Positions 43,582-53,839 are shown, numbered from the stretch's first letter. The stretch is DNA of 64,000 nt from Algorimicrobium algoritergicola (GCF_008086165.1 NZ_VSKL01000006.1:62001-126000), one strand, 5' to 3'. The notes: generated from the sequence alone by a model not told the origin. Translations and numbers: made by a program.

Positions 43582-44718
43582 ATGAAAAATCAAAAAACAG
43601 CATTAATTACAGGGGTCACCGGACAAGATGGTGCCTATCTGGCCGAACTTTTGTTAGAAAAAGGCTATCAAGTACATGGTATTAAGCGTCGTGCCTCTTT
43701 ATTGAATACCGATCGGGTAGATCATTTATATCAAGATCCTCATGAAACAGATATTCGGTTTACCCTACATTATGGTGATTTAAGTGATGCCATGAATATT
43801 ACCCGAATTATTCAAGATGTGCAACCGGAGGAGATTTACAATTTGGGTGCCATGAGTCATGTAAAAGTAAGTTTTGATACACCAGAGTATACGGCTAATG
43901 TTGATGGTTTAGGTACTTTGCGGATTTTGGAAGCTGTACGTTTATTAAACCTTACAGAAAAAACTAAAATCTATCAAGCTTCCACGTCGGAATTATATGG
44001 TTTAGTACAAGAAACCCCGCAATGTGAAACCACACCATTTTATCCGCGATCGCCTTATGGGGTTGCCAAATTATATGCGTATTGGATAACGGTCAATTAT
44101 CGAGAAGCTTATAATATGTTTGCTTGTAATGGGATTTTATTTAATCATGAATCCCCTTTGCGTGGGGAGACTTTTGTGTCCCGAAAAATTACACGAGCTG
44201 CCAGTAGAATTGCCTTAAAACAACAAGACGTTTTATATTTAGGTAACCTAGATGCGCAACGCGATTGGGGTCATGCTAAAGATTATGTAGAAGCCATGTG
44301 GCTGATGTTGCAACAAGAAATCCCTAGAGATTATGTTATAGCTACAGGTGTTACAACCACCGTTCGAGATTTTGTGAATATGGCTTTTCAGGAAGTTGGG
44401 ATTACCCTGACCTTTAAAGGAACAGGAGCTGATGAGGTGGCGGTAGTTTCTGCTTGCCATGATTTGGAATACCAATTGCCCATTGGCCAGGTAGTTGTAA
44501 AAATTGATCCTAATTATTATAGACCAACAGAAGTAGATTTATTAGTGGGAAATGCGGATAAATGTAAAGAATTGTTGAATTGGGAGCCGAAATATACCTT
44601 GGAGACATTAATAGCCGAAATGATGGTTTATGATTTAAACCTGTGCCAGAAAGAAGCCTATTTAAAAGCAGGTGGTTTTGATTCCAACTCACAGAAAGCC
44701 TCTTTTAAGCATGAATAA
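43582..44718 (+). CDS. gmd: GDP-mannose 4,6-dehydratase
   Basis: A 378-residue short-chain dehydrogenase that converts GDP-D-mannose to GDP-4-keto-6-deoxymannose. The NADP-binding loop is [15 protein letters not shown], the catalytic region is STSELYG with [12 protein letters not shown] (YxxxK), and the substrate segment [21 protein letters not shown] is diagnostic for GMD. Length is normal. It overlaps the downstream fucose synthase gene by 8 nt. Together they make GDP-L-fucose for one of the glycosyltransferases. Base composition looks less AT-rich than in the genes that follow. Confidence 0.98.
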   Translation: MKNQKTALITGVTGQDGAYLAELLLEKGYQVHGIKRRASLLNTDRVDHLYQDPHETDIRFTLHYGDLSDAMNITRIIQDVQPEEIYNLGAMSHVKVSFDTPEYTANVDGLGTLRILEAVRLLNLTEKTKIYQASTSELYGLVQETPQCETTPFYPRSPYGVAKLYAYWITVNYREAYNMFACNGILFNHESPLRGETFVSRKITRAASRIALKQQDVLYLGNLDAQRDWGHAKDYVEAMWLMLQQEIPRDYVIATGVTTTVRDFVNMAFQEVGITLTFKGTGADEVAVVSACHDLEYQLPIGQVVVKIDPNYYRPTEVDLLVGNADKCKELLNWEPKYTLETLIAEMMVYDLNLCQKEAYLKAGGFDSNSQKASFKHE

Positions 44719-45640
44719 AAACGCTAAAATATATGTTGCTGGTCATACTGGGATGGTAGGTTCTGCCATTATGAGAGCCTTGGAAGCCCAGGGGTTTACG
44801 AATTTGCTTTATAGGAGCTCTAAAGAACTGGATTTGACTGAACAACAAGCCGTTGCTTATTTTTTTAAAACCGAAAAACCAGATTATGTGTTTTTGGCAG
44901 CTGCTAAAGTAGGAGGGATTGTAGCTAATAATACGTATCGTGCCGATTTTTTATATGAGAATCTTATGATGGAGGCGAACGTGATTCATCAGAGTTATGT
45001 GCATGGCGTCAAGAAACTTTTGTTTTTAGGGTCGTCCTGTATCTATCCAAAATATGCGGAGCAGCCAATACAGGAATCTAGTATGTTAACTGGTGCTTTA
45101 GAACCGACCAATGAGCCATACGCCATAGCCAAAATAGCGGGCGTTAAACTCTGCGAAAATTACAACAGACAGTATGGTTGCGATTTTATTTCCGCTATGC
45201 CTACTAATTTATATGGGCCCAATGATAATTACGACTTAAAAAACTCACATGTCTTACCTGCCTTATTAAGAAAGTTTCATGCCGCGAAAGAAGCCAATTT
45301 GCCTCGTGTTGAGGTTTGGGGTTCTGGAAAACCCATGCGCGAATTTTTGCATGTGGATGATTTGGCTGAAGCTTGCTGCTTTTTAATGACTCATTACAGC
45401 GGGAATGCGCCTATTAATATTGGTACGGGAACAGATTTATCTATCCAAGATTTAGCGCATTTAATCCAAGATATCACCGATTTTAAAGGTGCTATTGTTT
45501 GGAATACAGACAAGCCCGATGGGACGCCACGTAAATTATTAGACGTGAGCCAGATTCATGGTTTGGGCTGGAAACACAAGATAGGTTTGAAAGACGGGAT
45601 TCGTTTAGTTTATAATGAGAAGTTTTTAAAAGAGAAATAG
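44711..45640 (+). CDS. fcl: GDP-L-fucose synthase
   Basis: A 309-residue epimerase-reductase that converts GDP-4-keto-6-deoxymannose to GDP-L-fucose. I chose the ATG at 44711, which gives [20 protein letters not shown], the family N-terminus; the longer frame from 44672 overlaps gmd too far. Other motifs: [15 protein letters not shown], the YxxxK of [11 protein letters not shown], and [13 protein letters not shown]. It sits in the order gmd-fcl, the usual arrangement. It is followed 3 nt later by a fused glycosyltransferase-methyltransferase. Confidence 0.98.
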   Translation: MNKNAKIYVAGHTGMVGSAIMRALEAQGFTNLLYRSSKELDLTEQQAVAYFFKTEKPDYVFLAAAKVGGIVANNTYRADFLYENLMMEANVIHQSYVHGVKKLLFLGSSCIYPKYAEQPIQESSMLTGALEPTNEPYAIAKIAGVKLCENYNRQYGCDFISAMPTNLYGPNDNYDLKNSHVLPALLRKFHAAKEANLPRVEVWGSGKPMREFLHVDDLAEACCFLMTHYSGNAPINIGTGTDLSIQDLAHLIQDITDFKGAIVWNTDKPDGTPRKLLDVSQIHGLGWKHKIGLKDGIRLVYNEKFLKEK

Positions 45641-45643
45641 ACT

Positions 45644-47134
45644 ATGTTAATAACTATAATCACTATAAATTATAATAACCTCGAAGGCTTAAGACGCACA
45701 ATGTTAAGTGTCTTAAATCAAAGTTATAAAAGTGTGGAATATATTATAATTGATGGTAATTCAAACGATGGAAGTTCTACGTTTATTGAAGAGTATTCTG
45801 ATGATTTAGCATTTTGGGTCAGTGAACCTGATGATGGAATTTATCAAGCAATGAATAAAGGAATTAATAAAGCATCAGGTGATTATATATTATTCCTCAA
45901 CAGTGGTGATTATTTGGTTTCCGATTTTATTTTAGAAAAGGCTATTACCTATGATTTTCAGGAAGATCTAATTTATGGTAATCTCTTACTTTTTAATAAT
46001 AGAAAACCTGAAATTAAGGAATTTCCTAAAATTTTAGGGTTTAGTTATTTTTTTGATAAAGGGTATTTACCACATCCTGCTACGTTTATTAAACGTTCGT
46101 TATTTAATACTATTCATTACTATAGAGAAGACTTCAAAATTGTATCTGATTGGGATTTTTTAGTAAGTGCTGTTTGTAAACATAATGTTTCGTATAAGCA
46201 TATAGATTTACTTATCACTGTCTATGATACAGATGGTATTTCTGGAAACCCTGAGTTTAGGTCAATATTACTTTCTGAAAAAAAACAAAGTCTTCTTGAT
46301 AATTTCCCAGCTTTCTACGAAGATGCAAAAAAAGCTCTATCAGACACGGACTTTTTTAAAAGTCATGAATATAAACGATATAGCGAGATTAAAAGTAATA
46401 AATTAATGGGGAAGCTAAATGATTTGTGGATGACGCTGCTTCATAAAAGTCTGAAAGCTGTAAAAAAAATTAAAAGCATAGTTGGAGTATTTAAAGTAGA
46501 AAAGAAACGGAATTTGAAATCCGTTTTTCCAGGGTCAAAAAATTATTGGGAAGAACGATATGTTCGTAAAGGAAATTCTGGTTCTGGAAGCTATGGTAGA
46601 TTGGCAGATTACAAAGCAGAATATTTAAATGATTTTGTTAGTGAAAATGAAATTAATACGGTTGTAGAGTTTGGTTGTGGAGATGGTAATCAATTAACTC
46701 TAGCAAATTATAAAAATTATATTGGATTTGATGTGTCGAAAAGAGCCATAGAGATTTGTTTGTCTGAGTTTAAAGGAGATAATAGCAAGTCTTTCTACAC
46801 AGTAAATGATGTGCTTTACGGTACGATAAAATCAGAATTAATACTTTCACTTGATGTTATATACCATTTAACAGAAGAAAATATTTTTAAACAATATTTA
46901 ACAAAATTATTTGAAGCTTCCACAAAATATGTGATAATATATTCTAGTAATTATGATTTTAGAATAGCTGAGCATGTTAGAAGTTGGAAATTTACGGATT
47001 GGATTGAAAAAAATTTATCTTCAGAATGGAAATTGGAAACTTTTAGTGCCAATAAATATCAATTTGATACAACAAAACCAAATGATACTTCAATGTCGGA
47101 TTTTTACGTTTATAAACGCTTGAACTCTGATTAG
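45644..47134 (+). CDS. GT2 glycosyltransferase fused to a class I methyltransferase
   Basis: A 496-residue bifunctional protein. Residues 1-230 are a GT2 domain of the WcaA/WcaE type (IITINYNNLEGLRRT, VEYIIIDGNSNDGS, PDDGIYQAMNKGI and the DXD-like FLNSGDYLV). A charged linker of about 60 residues follows. Residues about 300-495 carry a SAM methyltransferase (KNYWEERYVRKGNSGSGSYG, then VVEFGCGDGNQLT and LILSLDVIYHLTE). Both domains look complete. The fusion suggests one enzyme adds a sugar and methylates it, or methylates the chain end. The second activity could also have been joined after gene transfer; codon use is AT-rich compared with fcl. Confidence 0.88.
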   Translation: MLITIITINYNNLEGLRRTMLSVLNQSYKSVEYIIIDGNSNDGSSTFIEEYSDDLAFWVSEPDDGIYQAMNKGINKASGDYILFLNSGDYLVSDFILEKAITYDFQEDLIYGNLLLFNNRKPEIKEFPKILGFSYFFDKGYLPHPATFIKRSLFNTIHYYREDFKIVSDWDFLVSAVCKHNVSYKHIDLLITVYDTDGISGNPEFRSILLSEKKQSLLDNFPAFYEDAKKALSDTDFFKSHEYKRYSEIKSNKLMGKLNDLWMTLLHKSLKAVKKIKSIVGVFKVEKKRNLKSVFPGSKNYWEERYVRKGNSGSGSYGRLADYKAEYLNDFVSENEINTVVEFGCGDGNQLTLANYKNYIGFDVSKRAIEICLSEFKGDNSKSFYTVNDVLYGTIKSELILSLDVIYHLTEENIFKQYLTKLFEASTKYVIIYSSNYDFRIAEHVRSWKFTDWIEKNLSSEWKLETFSANKYQFDTTKPNDTSMSDFYVYKRLNSD

Positions 47135-47171
47135 GTTATATGAAATAGACTTAACAATAATGATTTAATAA

Positions 47172-48392
47172 ATGAAAACAGTTTGTTTTGTAGTACCCAG
47201 TTTCCCCACCTTCTCAGAAACATTTGTAACAAGCCAGGTTTTGCATACAAAAGCACATGGTTTTGCTGTTGTTATTTTAACCAAAAAGCTTTTGTCTTCT
47301 AGTGCTTCTTCTCAAGAAGAACTTTTAACAAGACATAATATATTTGATCAGACCTATAAAGTAGATTTTAAAATACCAAGAAGTAAAATAAAAAGAAGAG
47401 TTAAAGCTTTTTTTCTAATATTTAAGTACTTGAAATTTTGGTTGCGAGTAAATAATATACCTGTAAGAGAACGGTTTTCAACTTTGCCCTTTCAGCTTAA
47501 TTACTACAATCAATTTAAAGACATATCGGTTTTTCATATTCAATTTGCATTGGCCGGGTTAGAGGTGGCTCAAATGAAATCAATAGGGCTGTTACAAGGT
47601 CGTATTATCACCACTTTTCATGGGTATGATGCTCATTTTCAAAATTTGGAAGTATTTAACACTATGCAAAGGCAATATAAAGGGCTTTTAGAAGCGTCTT
47701 GTTATATAACTGTAAATACGCCATATTTAGCTGAAAAGGTAAAACTTTTAGGTGCGGATTTAAAGAAAATACGACTTATTCCCATGGGCATTGATTTGGA
47801 GTTTTTTCAAGCTAAAGTAGAAAAAAGTTTGCCTACTAACTCACCTATACATTTAATATCTGTTGGGCGGTTAATAGAACTTAAGGGATTCGAATATGCT
47901 ATAAAAACTATTAAACTACTTATTGATCAGGGGTATCGGGTTACATATACTATTGTTGGAGGAGGCCATGAAAAAGATAATTTGTTAGGATTAGTGGCGG
48001 CGCTTGACTTGAAAGATTCTGTGTTTTTAGTAGGCGTTAAAAACCAGAAGGAAATAAAGGATTTATTAGATGAACATCATATTTTTTTAATGAGTTCCAT
48101 TACTGATACTACTAATAGGGCAGAAGCGCAGGGCGTTGTAACTGCAGAAGCCCAAGCCATGGGATTACCTGTAGTGGCCTTTAACAGTGGAGGGGTTCCT
48201 TATACGCTTTCTGATAATAAAACGGGATTTTTAATTGAAGAGAAAAATATTGAAGATTATGCGGCAGCCATACTAAAACTGGTAAATAACCCTAGTTTAT
48301 ATAATACGATGAGTGCTGCGGCCAAAGATTTTGCAGCGACTAGTTTTTCTAGAGACATATTGAGTGCCAAGTTTTTTGAATTATATAACTAA
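47172..48392 (+). CDS. GT4 family glycosyltransferase
   Basis: A 406-residue GT-B fold enzyme. The N-terminal VCFVVPSFPTFSETFV is the typical first strand of the WcaL/AmsK colanic-acid-type glycosyltransferases. Other motifs are GRIITTFHGYDAHF, RLIPMGIDLEFF, LISVGRLIELKGFEYAI and the C-terminal TNRAEAQGVVTAEAQAMGLPVVAFNSGGVPY. No membrane segment. The gene is complete and separated from the preceding by 37 nt. Donor and acceptor are not known. Confidence 0.93.
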   Translation: MKTVCFVVPSFPTFSETFVTSQVLHTKAHGFAVVILTKKLLSSSASSQEELLTRHNIFDQTYKVDFKIPRSKIKRRVKAFFLIFKYLKFWLRVNNIPVRERFSTLPFQLNYYNQFKDISVFHIQFALAGLEVAQMKSIGLLQGRIITTFHGYDAHFQNLEVFNTMQRQYKGLLEASCYITVNTPYLAEKVKLLGADLKKIRLIPMGIDLEFFQAKVEKSLPTNSPIHLISVGRLIELKGFEYAIKTIKLLIDQGYRVTYTIVGGGHEKDNLLGLVAALDLKDSVFLVGVKNQKEIKDLLDEHHIFLMSSITDTTNRAEAQGVVTAEAQAMGLPVVAFNSGGVPYTLSDNKTGFLIEEKNIEDYAAAILKLVNNPSLYNTMSAAAKDFAATSFSRDILSAKFFELYN

Positions 48393-48439
48393 AAATAATA
48401 TTCATCCGTTTTTTCATCTTTCTAATTCAATTGACTTTG

Positions 48440-48458
48440 TATATTAGTCCCGTAAAAC
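48440..48458 (+). promoter_or_regulatory. TATATTAG box before the GT2 gene at 48465
   Basis: TATATTAGTCCCGTAAAAC, nearly identical to the box at 36738 and to the one at 56436. No good -33 TTG is placed at the right distance, so it could be an internal promoter element or other site. Confidence 0.45.
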
Positions 48459-48464
48459 GTTTTC

Positions 48465-49430
48465 ATGTTCGTGCAACCACTTGTTTCCATTATTATTCCC
48501 ACGTTTAACCGTGCCCATTTAATAGGTGAAACGTTGGATTCTGTTTTGGCTCAAACCTATACCCATTGGGAGTGTATAGTGGTTGATGATGGGAGCACGG
48601 ATGGCACCCAAGCACTGGTTACAAATTATATAGATAAAGACAGCAGATTTCAATTTCATAAACGTCCAAATAGCCATTTGGCAGGTGGGAATGGTGCGCG
48701 TAATTATGGGTTTGAATTAAGTCAAGGTGATTATATTCAGTGGTTTGATAGTGATGATTTGATGCTGCCCCATTTTATAAGTTTAAAAGTTATATTGTTT
48801 AACAATAATATTGATTTTGTAGTTTGTGAAGGCGCTTTGGTTAATGCGGAATTAAAAAAACAAATGAGTCTTACTATTAAAGTGAAGGAATACATTTTTA
48901 AAGATTATTTGTTTTGGAATTTTCAAGTGATAACAAATTCAGTACTTTTTAAAAAATCTTTTCTAAAAGGTAAATTGTTATTCAATGAAAACCTCACTAA
49001 AGGACAAGAAACTGAATTTTTTTCTAGACTTTTTTATAAGATCCATGAGGACTCCTATGCCATTGCAGGTCAAGAACTATTTTTATATCGTTATCATGAG
49101 CATTCCAAAACAACGCAAAATGAAACTTATATTGAATCCTATAAGGCGTCTATTTCCTATACCTATATCCAAAATTTAAAAAGGTCTATTGCACTTCATG
49201 ATTTGGGACTCATTCGTTTTAATTATGAACCCTTAATGCGTTTATATTATGAGGCATATAGTTTTAATGATGTAAAAAACCGTAAATACATTACAAAAGA
49301 AATGTCAAGATTATTTATAGACAAACCAAAATATTTAGACATAATTTTTTTATTAAATGTGATGACTATCTTTCGTTTTAATAGTTATAAATTATATGTT
49401 TATTTAAGAAAACGGCAAATAAACTTCTAA
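48465..49430 (+). CDS. GT2 family glycosyltransferase
   Basis: A 321-residue GT-A enzyme. The start region PLVSIIIPTFNRAHLIGETLD is followed by WECIVVDDGSTDGTQALV and the DXD-type IQWFDSDDLMLP (about residue 95). The C-terminal half is helical and aromatic, without a clear membrane helix. It is next to a GT32-type gene with a one-base gap. The sugar specificity is unknown. Confidence 0.92.
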   Translation: MFVQPLVSIIIPTFNRAHLIGETLDSVLAQTYTHWECIVVDDGSTDGTQALVTNYIDKDSRFQFHKRPNSHLAGGNGARNYGFELSQGDYIQWFDSDDLMLPHFISLKVILFNNNIDFVVCEGALVNAELKKQMSLTIKVKEYIFKDYLFWNFQVITNSVLFKKSFLKGKLLFNENLTKGQETEFFSRLFYKIHEDSYAIAGQELFLYRYHEHSKTTQNETYIESYKASISYTYIQNLKRSIALHDLGLIRFNYEPLMRLYYEAYSFNDVKNRKYITKEMSRLFIDKPKYLDIIFLLNVMTIFRFNSYKLYVYLRKRQINF

Positions 49431-49431
49431 T

Positions 49432-50223
49432 ATGAGCATACCCAAAACTATACATTACTGTTGGTTTGGTAATACTAAAAAGCCTCAATTGGTTTTGGAT
49501 TGTATTGCAACGTGGAGACAGGTGTTGCCAGACTACCAAATTATTGAATGGAATGAAACTAATGTTGATTTGACGCCAGAATTTGTTGCGTATGCCTACA
49601 ATAAAAAAAAATGGGCTTTTGTCTCTGACTATGTTAGGTTAGATGTTTTATATAAACATGGCGGTGTTTACTTAGATACGGATATGCTTTTTTTGAAACC
49701 AATTGATGATTTTCTTAATTATGATTTATTTTTTGGTGCCGAAGAAGAACGGTTTATAAATTGTGCTATAGTTGGTTCCATTGAAGGACATCCCTTCATT
49801 AAGACTTGTATAGAAAGTTATGATACAATGTCCTTAAAGAATATTGAATTTAATAAAATTACAATCCCTAAAATTTTGACATCCAATTTTCGTGATTTTT
49901 ATCAATTTCATGGGAAGTTTAAGAATGTTTTAAAAATGGATGGTGTAGTTGTATGTCCTAAAGATTATTTTTATCCCTATAGTTATGAGGATGCTGAAAC
50001 GAATACGGACTATATGAGTTATGTAAAACCAGATACGTATGCTGTACATTTATGGCATAAATCGTGGGTTGAATATTCTGAATTTTATTACCTAAAAAAA
50101 AGATTCTATTACAAAGGGTTTTTAACAGCCTTTAATAATTTATGGTGCGGTAAGGAAACTTTGAATAAGCAGTATTTAAAAATGTTGGGTTATAGTATGA
50201 AACAATCCATAAAACGTTCTTAA
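49432..50223 (+). CDS. GT32-type glycosyltransferase with DXD motif
   Basis: A 263-residue protein of the capsular polysaccharide synthesis/GT32 family (Gly_transf_sug). Motifs: IPKTIHYCWFGN at the N-terminus, DYQIIEWNE, and FVSDYVRLDVLYKHGGVYLDTDM, where the DTD is the metal-binding DXD. The C-terminal AVHLWHKSW motif is also typical. These enzymes transfer galactose, mannose or GlcNAc in capsule and LPS synthesis. It is placed between two GT2 genes with spacings of one base each. Confidence 0.92.
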   Translation: MSIPKTIHYCWFGNTKKPQLVLDCIATWRQVLPDYQIIEWNETNVDLTPEFVAYAYNKKKWAFVSDYVRLDVLYKHGGVYLDTDMLFLKPIDDFLNYDLFFGAEEERFINCAIVGSIEGHPFIKTCIESYDTMSLKNIEFNKITIPKILTSNFRDFYQFHGKFKNVLKMDGVVVCPKDYFYPYSYEDAETNTDYMSYVKPDTYAVHLWHKSWVEYSEFYYLKKRFYYKGFLTAFNNLWCGKETLNKQYLKMLGYSMKQSIKRS

Positions 50224-50224
50224 G

Positions 50225-51127
50225 GTGAATAATTCATTAAATCCTCCATTGGTCAGTGTTATTTTAACAACATATAATAGATATGTTTATTTGGAGGAAG
50301 CTATACGTTCTATTGCTAATCAAACGTATTTGAATGTTGAGATACTATTAATTGACGACGGATCGGAACCTGATATTTCTGATAAAAATAAATTGATATG
50401 TGAATTATTCTCCCATTGCACTTATTATTTTAAACCCAATACAGGTCAGCCAGATTCCAGAAATTACGGGATACATAGGGCTAATGGTGACTATATAGCT
50501 TTTTGTGATGATGATGATTTTTGGCTACAAGATAAATTAGAAAAGCAGGTTGCCATTTTAGATAGGCATCCAGAAATTGGCTTAGTAACAGGAAATATAG
50601 AATACGTGAATAGCGATGGCGTTCGTACTGGTCGTGTTATTGCACAAACAGGGAACCATGGTTATGTATTTGAAGATTTTTTATTAAAAAATAGAACAAC
50701 ATCGATAACACCTTTGCTGCGGAAAAAAGTTTTTGACACCGTAGGTTATTTTAATCCAAATTTCACCATTTTTGAAGATTGGGAGTATTGGAGACGCGTC
50801 GCTTATTATTATCCGTTTTATGCATTGAAAGATGTTTTAGCATGTGTTAGGAAGCATGATACTAATATGACAAAAGAAATTGTTATAGATCCATTTGAAC
50901 AATATAGACTTTACCGTATTTTAACTCAATCACTCTTAAAATGGGGTATCAACCGTTTTGGTAAAACTGATAAAGAGTTAATTGCACGGGTTGAGGCGAA
51001 ACGCTATAAACAGATTCTGCGGAATCATTGTAATGGTTTTAGAAAGAAATGGTGTTTATTCCGGGAAATTATTAGTAATGATATTTCTGATGGCTTTTAT
51101 TTTGTTTATTTATTTTTTAAATATTGA
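50225..51127 (+). CDS. GT2 family glycosyltransferase, GTG start
   Basis: A 300-residue GT-A enzyme. The start is GTG at 50225, one base after the preceding stop, and gives MNNSLNPPLVSVILTTYNRYVYLEEAIRS-type N-terminus in full. DXD motif: IAFCDDDDFWLQ (about residue 93). EDWEYWRRVAYYYPFYAL is the acceptor-side helix. Unknown sugar. It is followed by a broken acyltransferase gene. Confidence 0.9.
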   Translation: MNNSLNPPLVSVILTTYNRYVYLEEAIRSIANQTYLNVEILLIDDGSEPDISDKNKLICELFSHCTYYFKPNTGQPDSRNYGIHRANGDYIAFCDDDDFWLQDKLEKQVAILDRHPEIGLVTGNIEYVNSDGVRTGRVIAQTGNHGYVFEDFLLKNRTTSITPLLRKKVFDTVGYFNPNFTIFEDWEYWRRVAYYYPFYALKDVLACVRKHDTNMTKEIVIDPFEQYRLYRILTQSLLKWGINRFGKTDKELIARVEAKRYKQILRNHCNGFRKKWCLFREIISNDISDGFYFVYLFFKY

Positions 51128-51130
51128 GAT

Positions 51131-51736
51131 ATGAGCAGCACATCGTTGAAAGCGATTAGTAAATTCGCAATATTCTTATTTTTATCAAGGATTTCCATCT
51201 AAAAGCCACGATTTATTATATTATTTTCCAATTATGCATTTAAATGAATTTTTGGTAGGTAATCTTTTAGGCTTAATTTTTGTAAATAAAAGAATTATAA
51301 GAAATATGATTTTATTATTATTGTTCTTGTAATTTTAACCATATTGCTTTTAAAATTTAAAATAGGCATTAATTATCATAATGGGATGTTAGCTTTCCTG
51401 TTTGTACCCATAATCTATTGTATAATATCTTGTAATAAAGGGAACTTATCAAAGCTCATGAGATTTGATTTTTTTATATTTTTAGGAGAGATTAGTTATG
51501 GCATTTATATTTTGCAAAAACCCGTTTTTCTTTGGGTAACCAAGATTTTAAAACATTATTGATTTAGCAATTTGAATGTTATATTTTACTTGTCATTAAT
51601 TTTGTTGTTAATTTTAGCTGCAATTAGTTATCGATTACTAGAAAAGCCATTGCGCAAAATTATTAATGAGTTAAAATTATTAAATGATTTTGTGCTTTGG
51701 AATCTATTTATTTTGAGAAAAAAAGTAAAAGCTTAA
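51131..51736 (+). pseudogene. Remnant of an OafA-type acyltransferase (acyltransferase family 3)
   Basis: Pieces of an acyltransferase-3 C-terminal half remain in shifting frames. Recognisable parts are FPIMHLNEFLVGNLLGLIFV (ends at a stop at 51329), ILTILLLKFKIGINYHNGML, FFIFLGEISYGIYILQKPVF (stop near 51560) and the typical C-terminal AAISYRLLEKPLRKII. The N-terminal half with its active His is absent, and at least two stops or frame changes interrupt the rest. An intact enzyme would O-acetylate the polysaccharide. The reading MSSTSLKAISKFAIF at 51131 is probably a deletion joint. It lies in one of the most AT-rich parts of the cluster. Confidence 0.75.
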
Positions 51737-51768
51737 TTTAAAATTTAATAAATTATTTTATTTATAGA

Positions 51769-52857
51769 ATGAATTTAAGGTTAATTAGTTATATCGATTT
51801 AGATGAAAAGTTTTGGTATGATTTTGATTATTTAGTAACTATGGAGGTTGAGCATATTGTTCAGTTAAACTCTAACTGGTTGCGAGCATATATTGATAAT
51901 TATTTAAAAAAGAGTCAACTTAAAATACTTTGTGTCTATGCTGATAATAAGCTTGTTGGTTGTTTGCCTATGCAACTTGAAAAAAGTCGCGCCACTCGAT
52001 TTTGGTCATACCATATTTTAGAGATTTTAGGTAATGGCCCGACAGATTTTTTTGATATTCCTTTAAGAAAAGGACTTGAAAAGGATATTTTGTTGTTAAT
52101 GATCAAGTATTTGAAGAAAAAATACTTTTGGGATCGTATTGTTTTAAAAAACATATCAGAAACTTCAAAAGTAATTACACCCTTAATACAAGCTCTAAAT
52201 GAGCATGGGTTGGCGTTTGATTTAAGTAGACCAAATGGTTTTTACTGGGTGGATACTAATTCTCAAAATTGGGAAACATACGAGAGAGAAGAGTTTTTAA
52301 AAAACAATTCTGATTTAAACAAAGCAGAAAGACGCTTAAAAAATGATGGAATTGAGTTATATATAGAAATTTTTTATACGGATATATACTTAAGACTTAT
52401 TGATAATATAAACCTGTATGCAACTAGGAGGGACTCCTTGGGACAAGTAAATACTTACATGACAGCTGAAAGAAAAGGGTTTTTAGAGCAGCTCATTACA
52501 CTTTATGAAAAGAAGAATGAAGTGGAATTAACGTTGTTAATGGATAGCAGTCAAACCGTATGGGCGTTTCAATTAGATTGGGTGTTTAATTCTATAAGAT
52601 ATCACTGGAATCATGCTTATAATGAAGATTTTAAAAGGTATTCACCAGGTAAAGTTTTATTGAAGGAATTAATGATTAGAAGTTTTAATGATCTTAATAT
52701 CAAAAGTTGTAACCATATGCGTGGTTTATCGGATTATAAAAGTAAATTAGTCAATAGGAATAATATGTTTATTCAAATTGAGATAAATAATCCAAAGTCG
52801 TTTAGATTGAAAGCGACGAAATTAGTTAGTAAAGGATTTAAAATATTAAGACATTAA
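51769..52857 (+). CDS. GNAT-fold acyltransferase (CelD/BcsL or FemAB-like)
   Basis: A 362-residue cytosolic protein. The N-terminal part (VCYADNKLVGCLPMQLEKSR, ILGNGPTDFFDIPL) and the C-terminal GNAT domain (ELTLLMDSSQTVWAFQLDWVF, IRYHWNHAYNEDFKRYSPGKVLL) follow the double-GNAT plan of CelD/BcsL and FemAB enzymes, with the SPG acyl-CoA-like loop. Proteins of this kind acylate amino sugars. The next two genes are a deacetylase and a second GNAT, one base and a 49-nt overlap apart, so the three probably act on one sugar. This exact combination is inferred from order only. Confidence 0.82.
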   Translation: MNLRLISYIDLDEKFWYDFDYLVTMEVEHIVQLNSNWLRAYIDNYLKKSQLKILCVYADNKLVGCLPMQLEKSRATRFWSYHILEILGNGPTDFFDIPLRKGLEKDILLLMIKYLKKKYFWDRIVLKNISETSKVITPLIQALNEHGLAFDLSRPNGFYWVDTNSQNWETYEREEFLKNNSDLNKAERRLKNDGIELYIEIFYTDIYLRLIDNINLYATRRDSLGQVNTYMTAERKGFLEQLITLYEKKNEVELTLLMDSSQTVWAFQLDWVFNSIRYHWNHAYNEDFKRYSPGKVLLKELMIRSFNDLNIKSCNHMRGLSDYKSKLVNRNNMFIQIEINNPKSFRLKATKLVSKGFKILRH

Positions 52858-52858
52858 T

Positions 52859-53839
52859 ATGGTTAAAAAGAAGGTGTATTTATTAATTACCATAGATACG
52901 GAATGTGATAAAGATCCTAATTGGGAAATCCCTAAACCCATATCATTTAGAAATATTGCATTACAAAAATCTCTTTTGGAGCCTATTTTTAAAAAATATA
53001 ATATTAAGGCAACTTATTTGTTGAGTCCAGAAGTTTTAATGGACGATTCTAGCGTACAAATATTAAAAACCATAGAGAATGTAGAGTTTGGAACTCATTT
53101 GCATGAAGAATTTATTGGTCCTAATGCCAATTTTGAAGCCAATAGAACGAAAAACATTCAAGCTAACTTAAGTTATGAAGTAGAAAAAGAGAAACTGGAA
53201 AACTTAACTCAATTATTTAATACTAAATTTGGATATTTACCTAAAAGTTTCCGTTCTGGTCGTTTTGGTTCAAGTACTTATACTACCAATATCTTACTTG
53301 ATTTGGGGTATAAAGTAGATTCCAGTGTAACTCCTTTTAAGACACTGTATTTTGATAATGGAAAAAAAATAAATCATTGGGGTATAAAACTAGAACCCTA
53401 TTATGTTATTAAAATAAATAATAAAGATAAACTACTACAAATACCACTTACTTTAATAAATCGTGATTTTGAAAAATTGCCTAGTTTTGTATTAAGCCAT
53501 TTAGAGAGTAAAACTACTGTATTTAAAAAAGTATTAAAGAAGTTTGGTTTTACTTCAAAAACAGAATGGTTGCGACCTTATAGAGCAAGTTCTTTAGAAA
53601 TGATTAACATATCAGATTATGTGATAAAAAATCATTTTAGAGAAAAACAGTATGCGATATTAAATATTATGTTCCACAGTAATGAAATACTGGTAAATGG
53701 AAGTCCTTACTGTAAAAATAGTGAAGAGGTTAGGGATTTTCTTGATTCATTAAATGATTTGTTTTTGCACTTAAATAATAATTACACACTATGTTCTACA
53801 GGATTAGAAGGCTTATACGACTCTTATGCCCAACTTTGA
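52859..53839 (+). CDS. Polysaccharide deacetylase-like protein
   Basis: A 326-residue cytosolic protein of the NodB/carbohydrate esterase 4-like superfamily. The metal Asp lies in LLITIDTECD (residues 9-18), and the metal His pair in FGTHLHEEF (about 78-86). Further motifs SFRSGRFGSS and YKVDSSVTPF are typical of this group of bacterial deacetylase-like proteins in polysaccharide clusters. No signal peptide, so it would act on a nucleotide- or lipid-linked sugar in the cytoplasm. Its 3' end overlaps the following GNAT gene by 49 nt if that starts at 53791. Confidence 0.88.
   Translation: MVKKKVYLLITIDTECDKDPNWEIPKPISFRNIALQKSLLEPIFKKYNIKATYLLSPEVLMDDSSVQILKTIENVEFGTHLHEEFIGPNANFEANRTKNIQANLSYEVEKEKLENLTQLFNTKFGYLPKSFRSGRFGSSTYTTNILLDLGYKVDSSVTPFKTLYFDNGKKINHWGIKLEPYYVIKINNKDKLLQIPLTLINRDFEKLPSFVLSHLESKTTVFKKVLKKFGFTSKTEWLRPYRASSLEMINISDYVIKNHFREKQYAILNIMFHSNEILVNGSPYCKNSEEVRDFLDSLNDLFLHLNNNYTLCSTGLEGLYDSYAQL

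Noticed and set aside
44672..44710. Longer start for fucose synthase
   Set aside because: It overlaps gmd by 47 nt and adds residues before the NAD-binding strand that relatives lack; the ATG at 44711 gives the canonical start.
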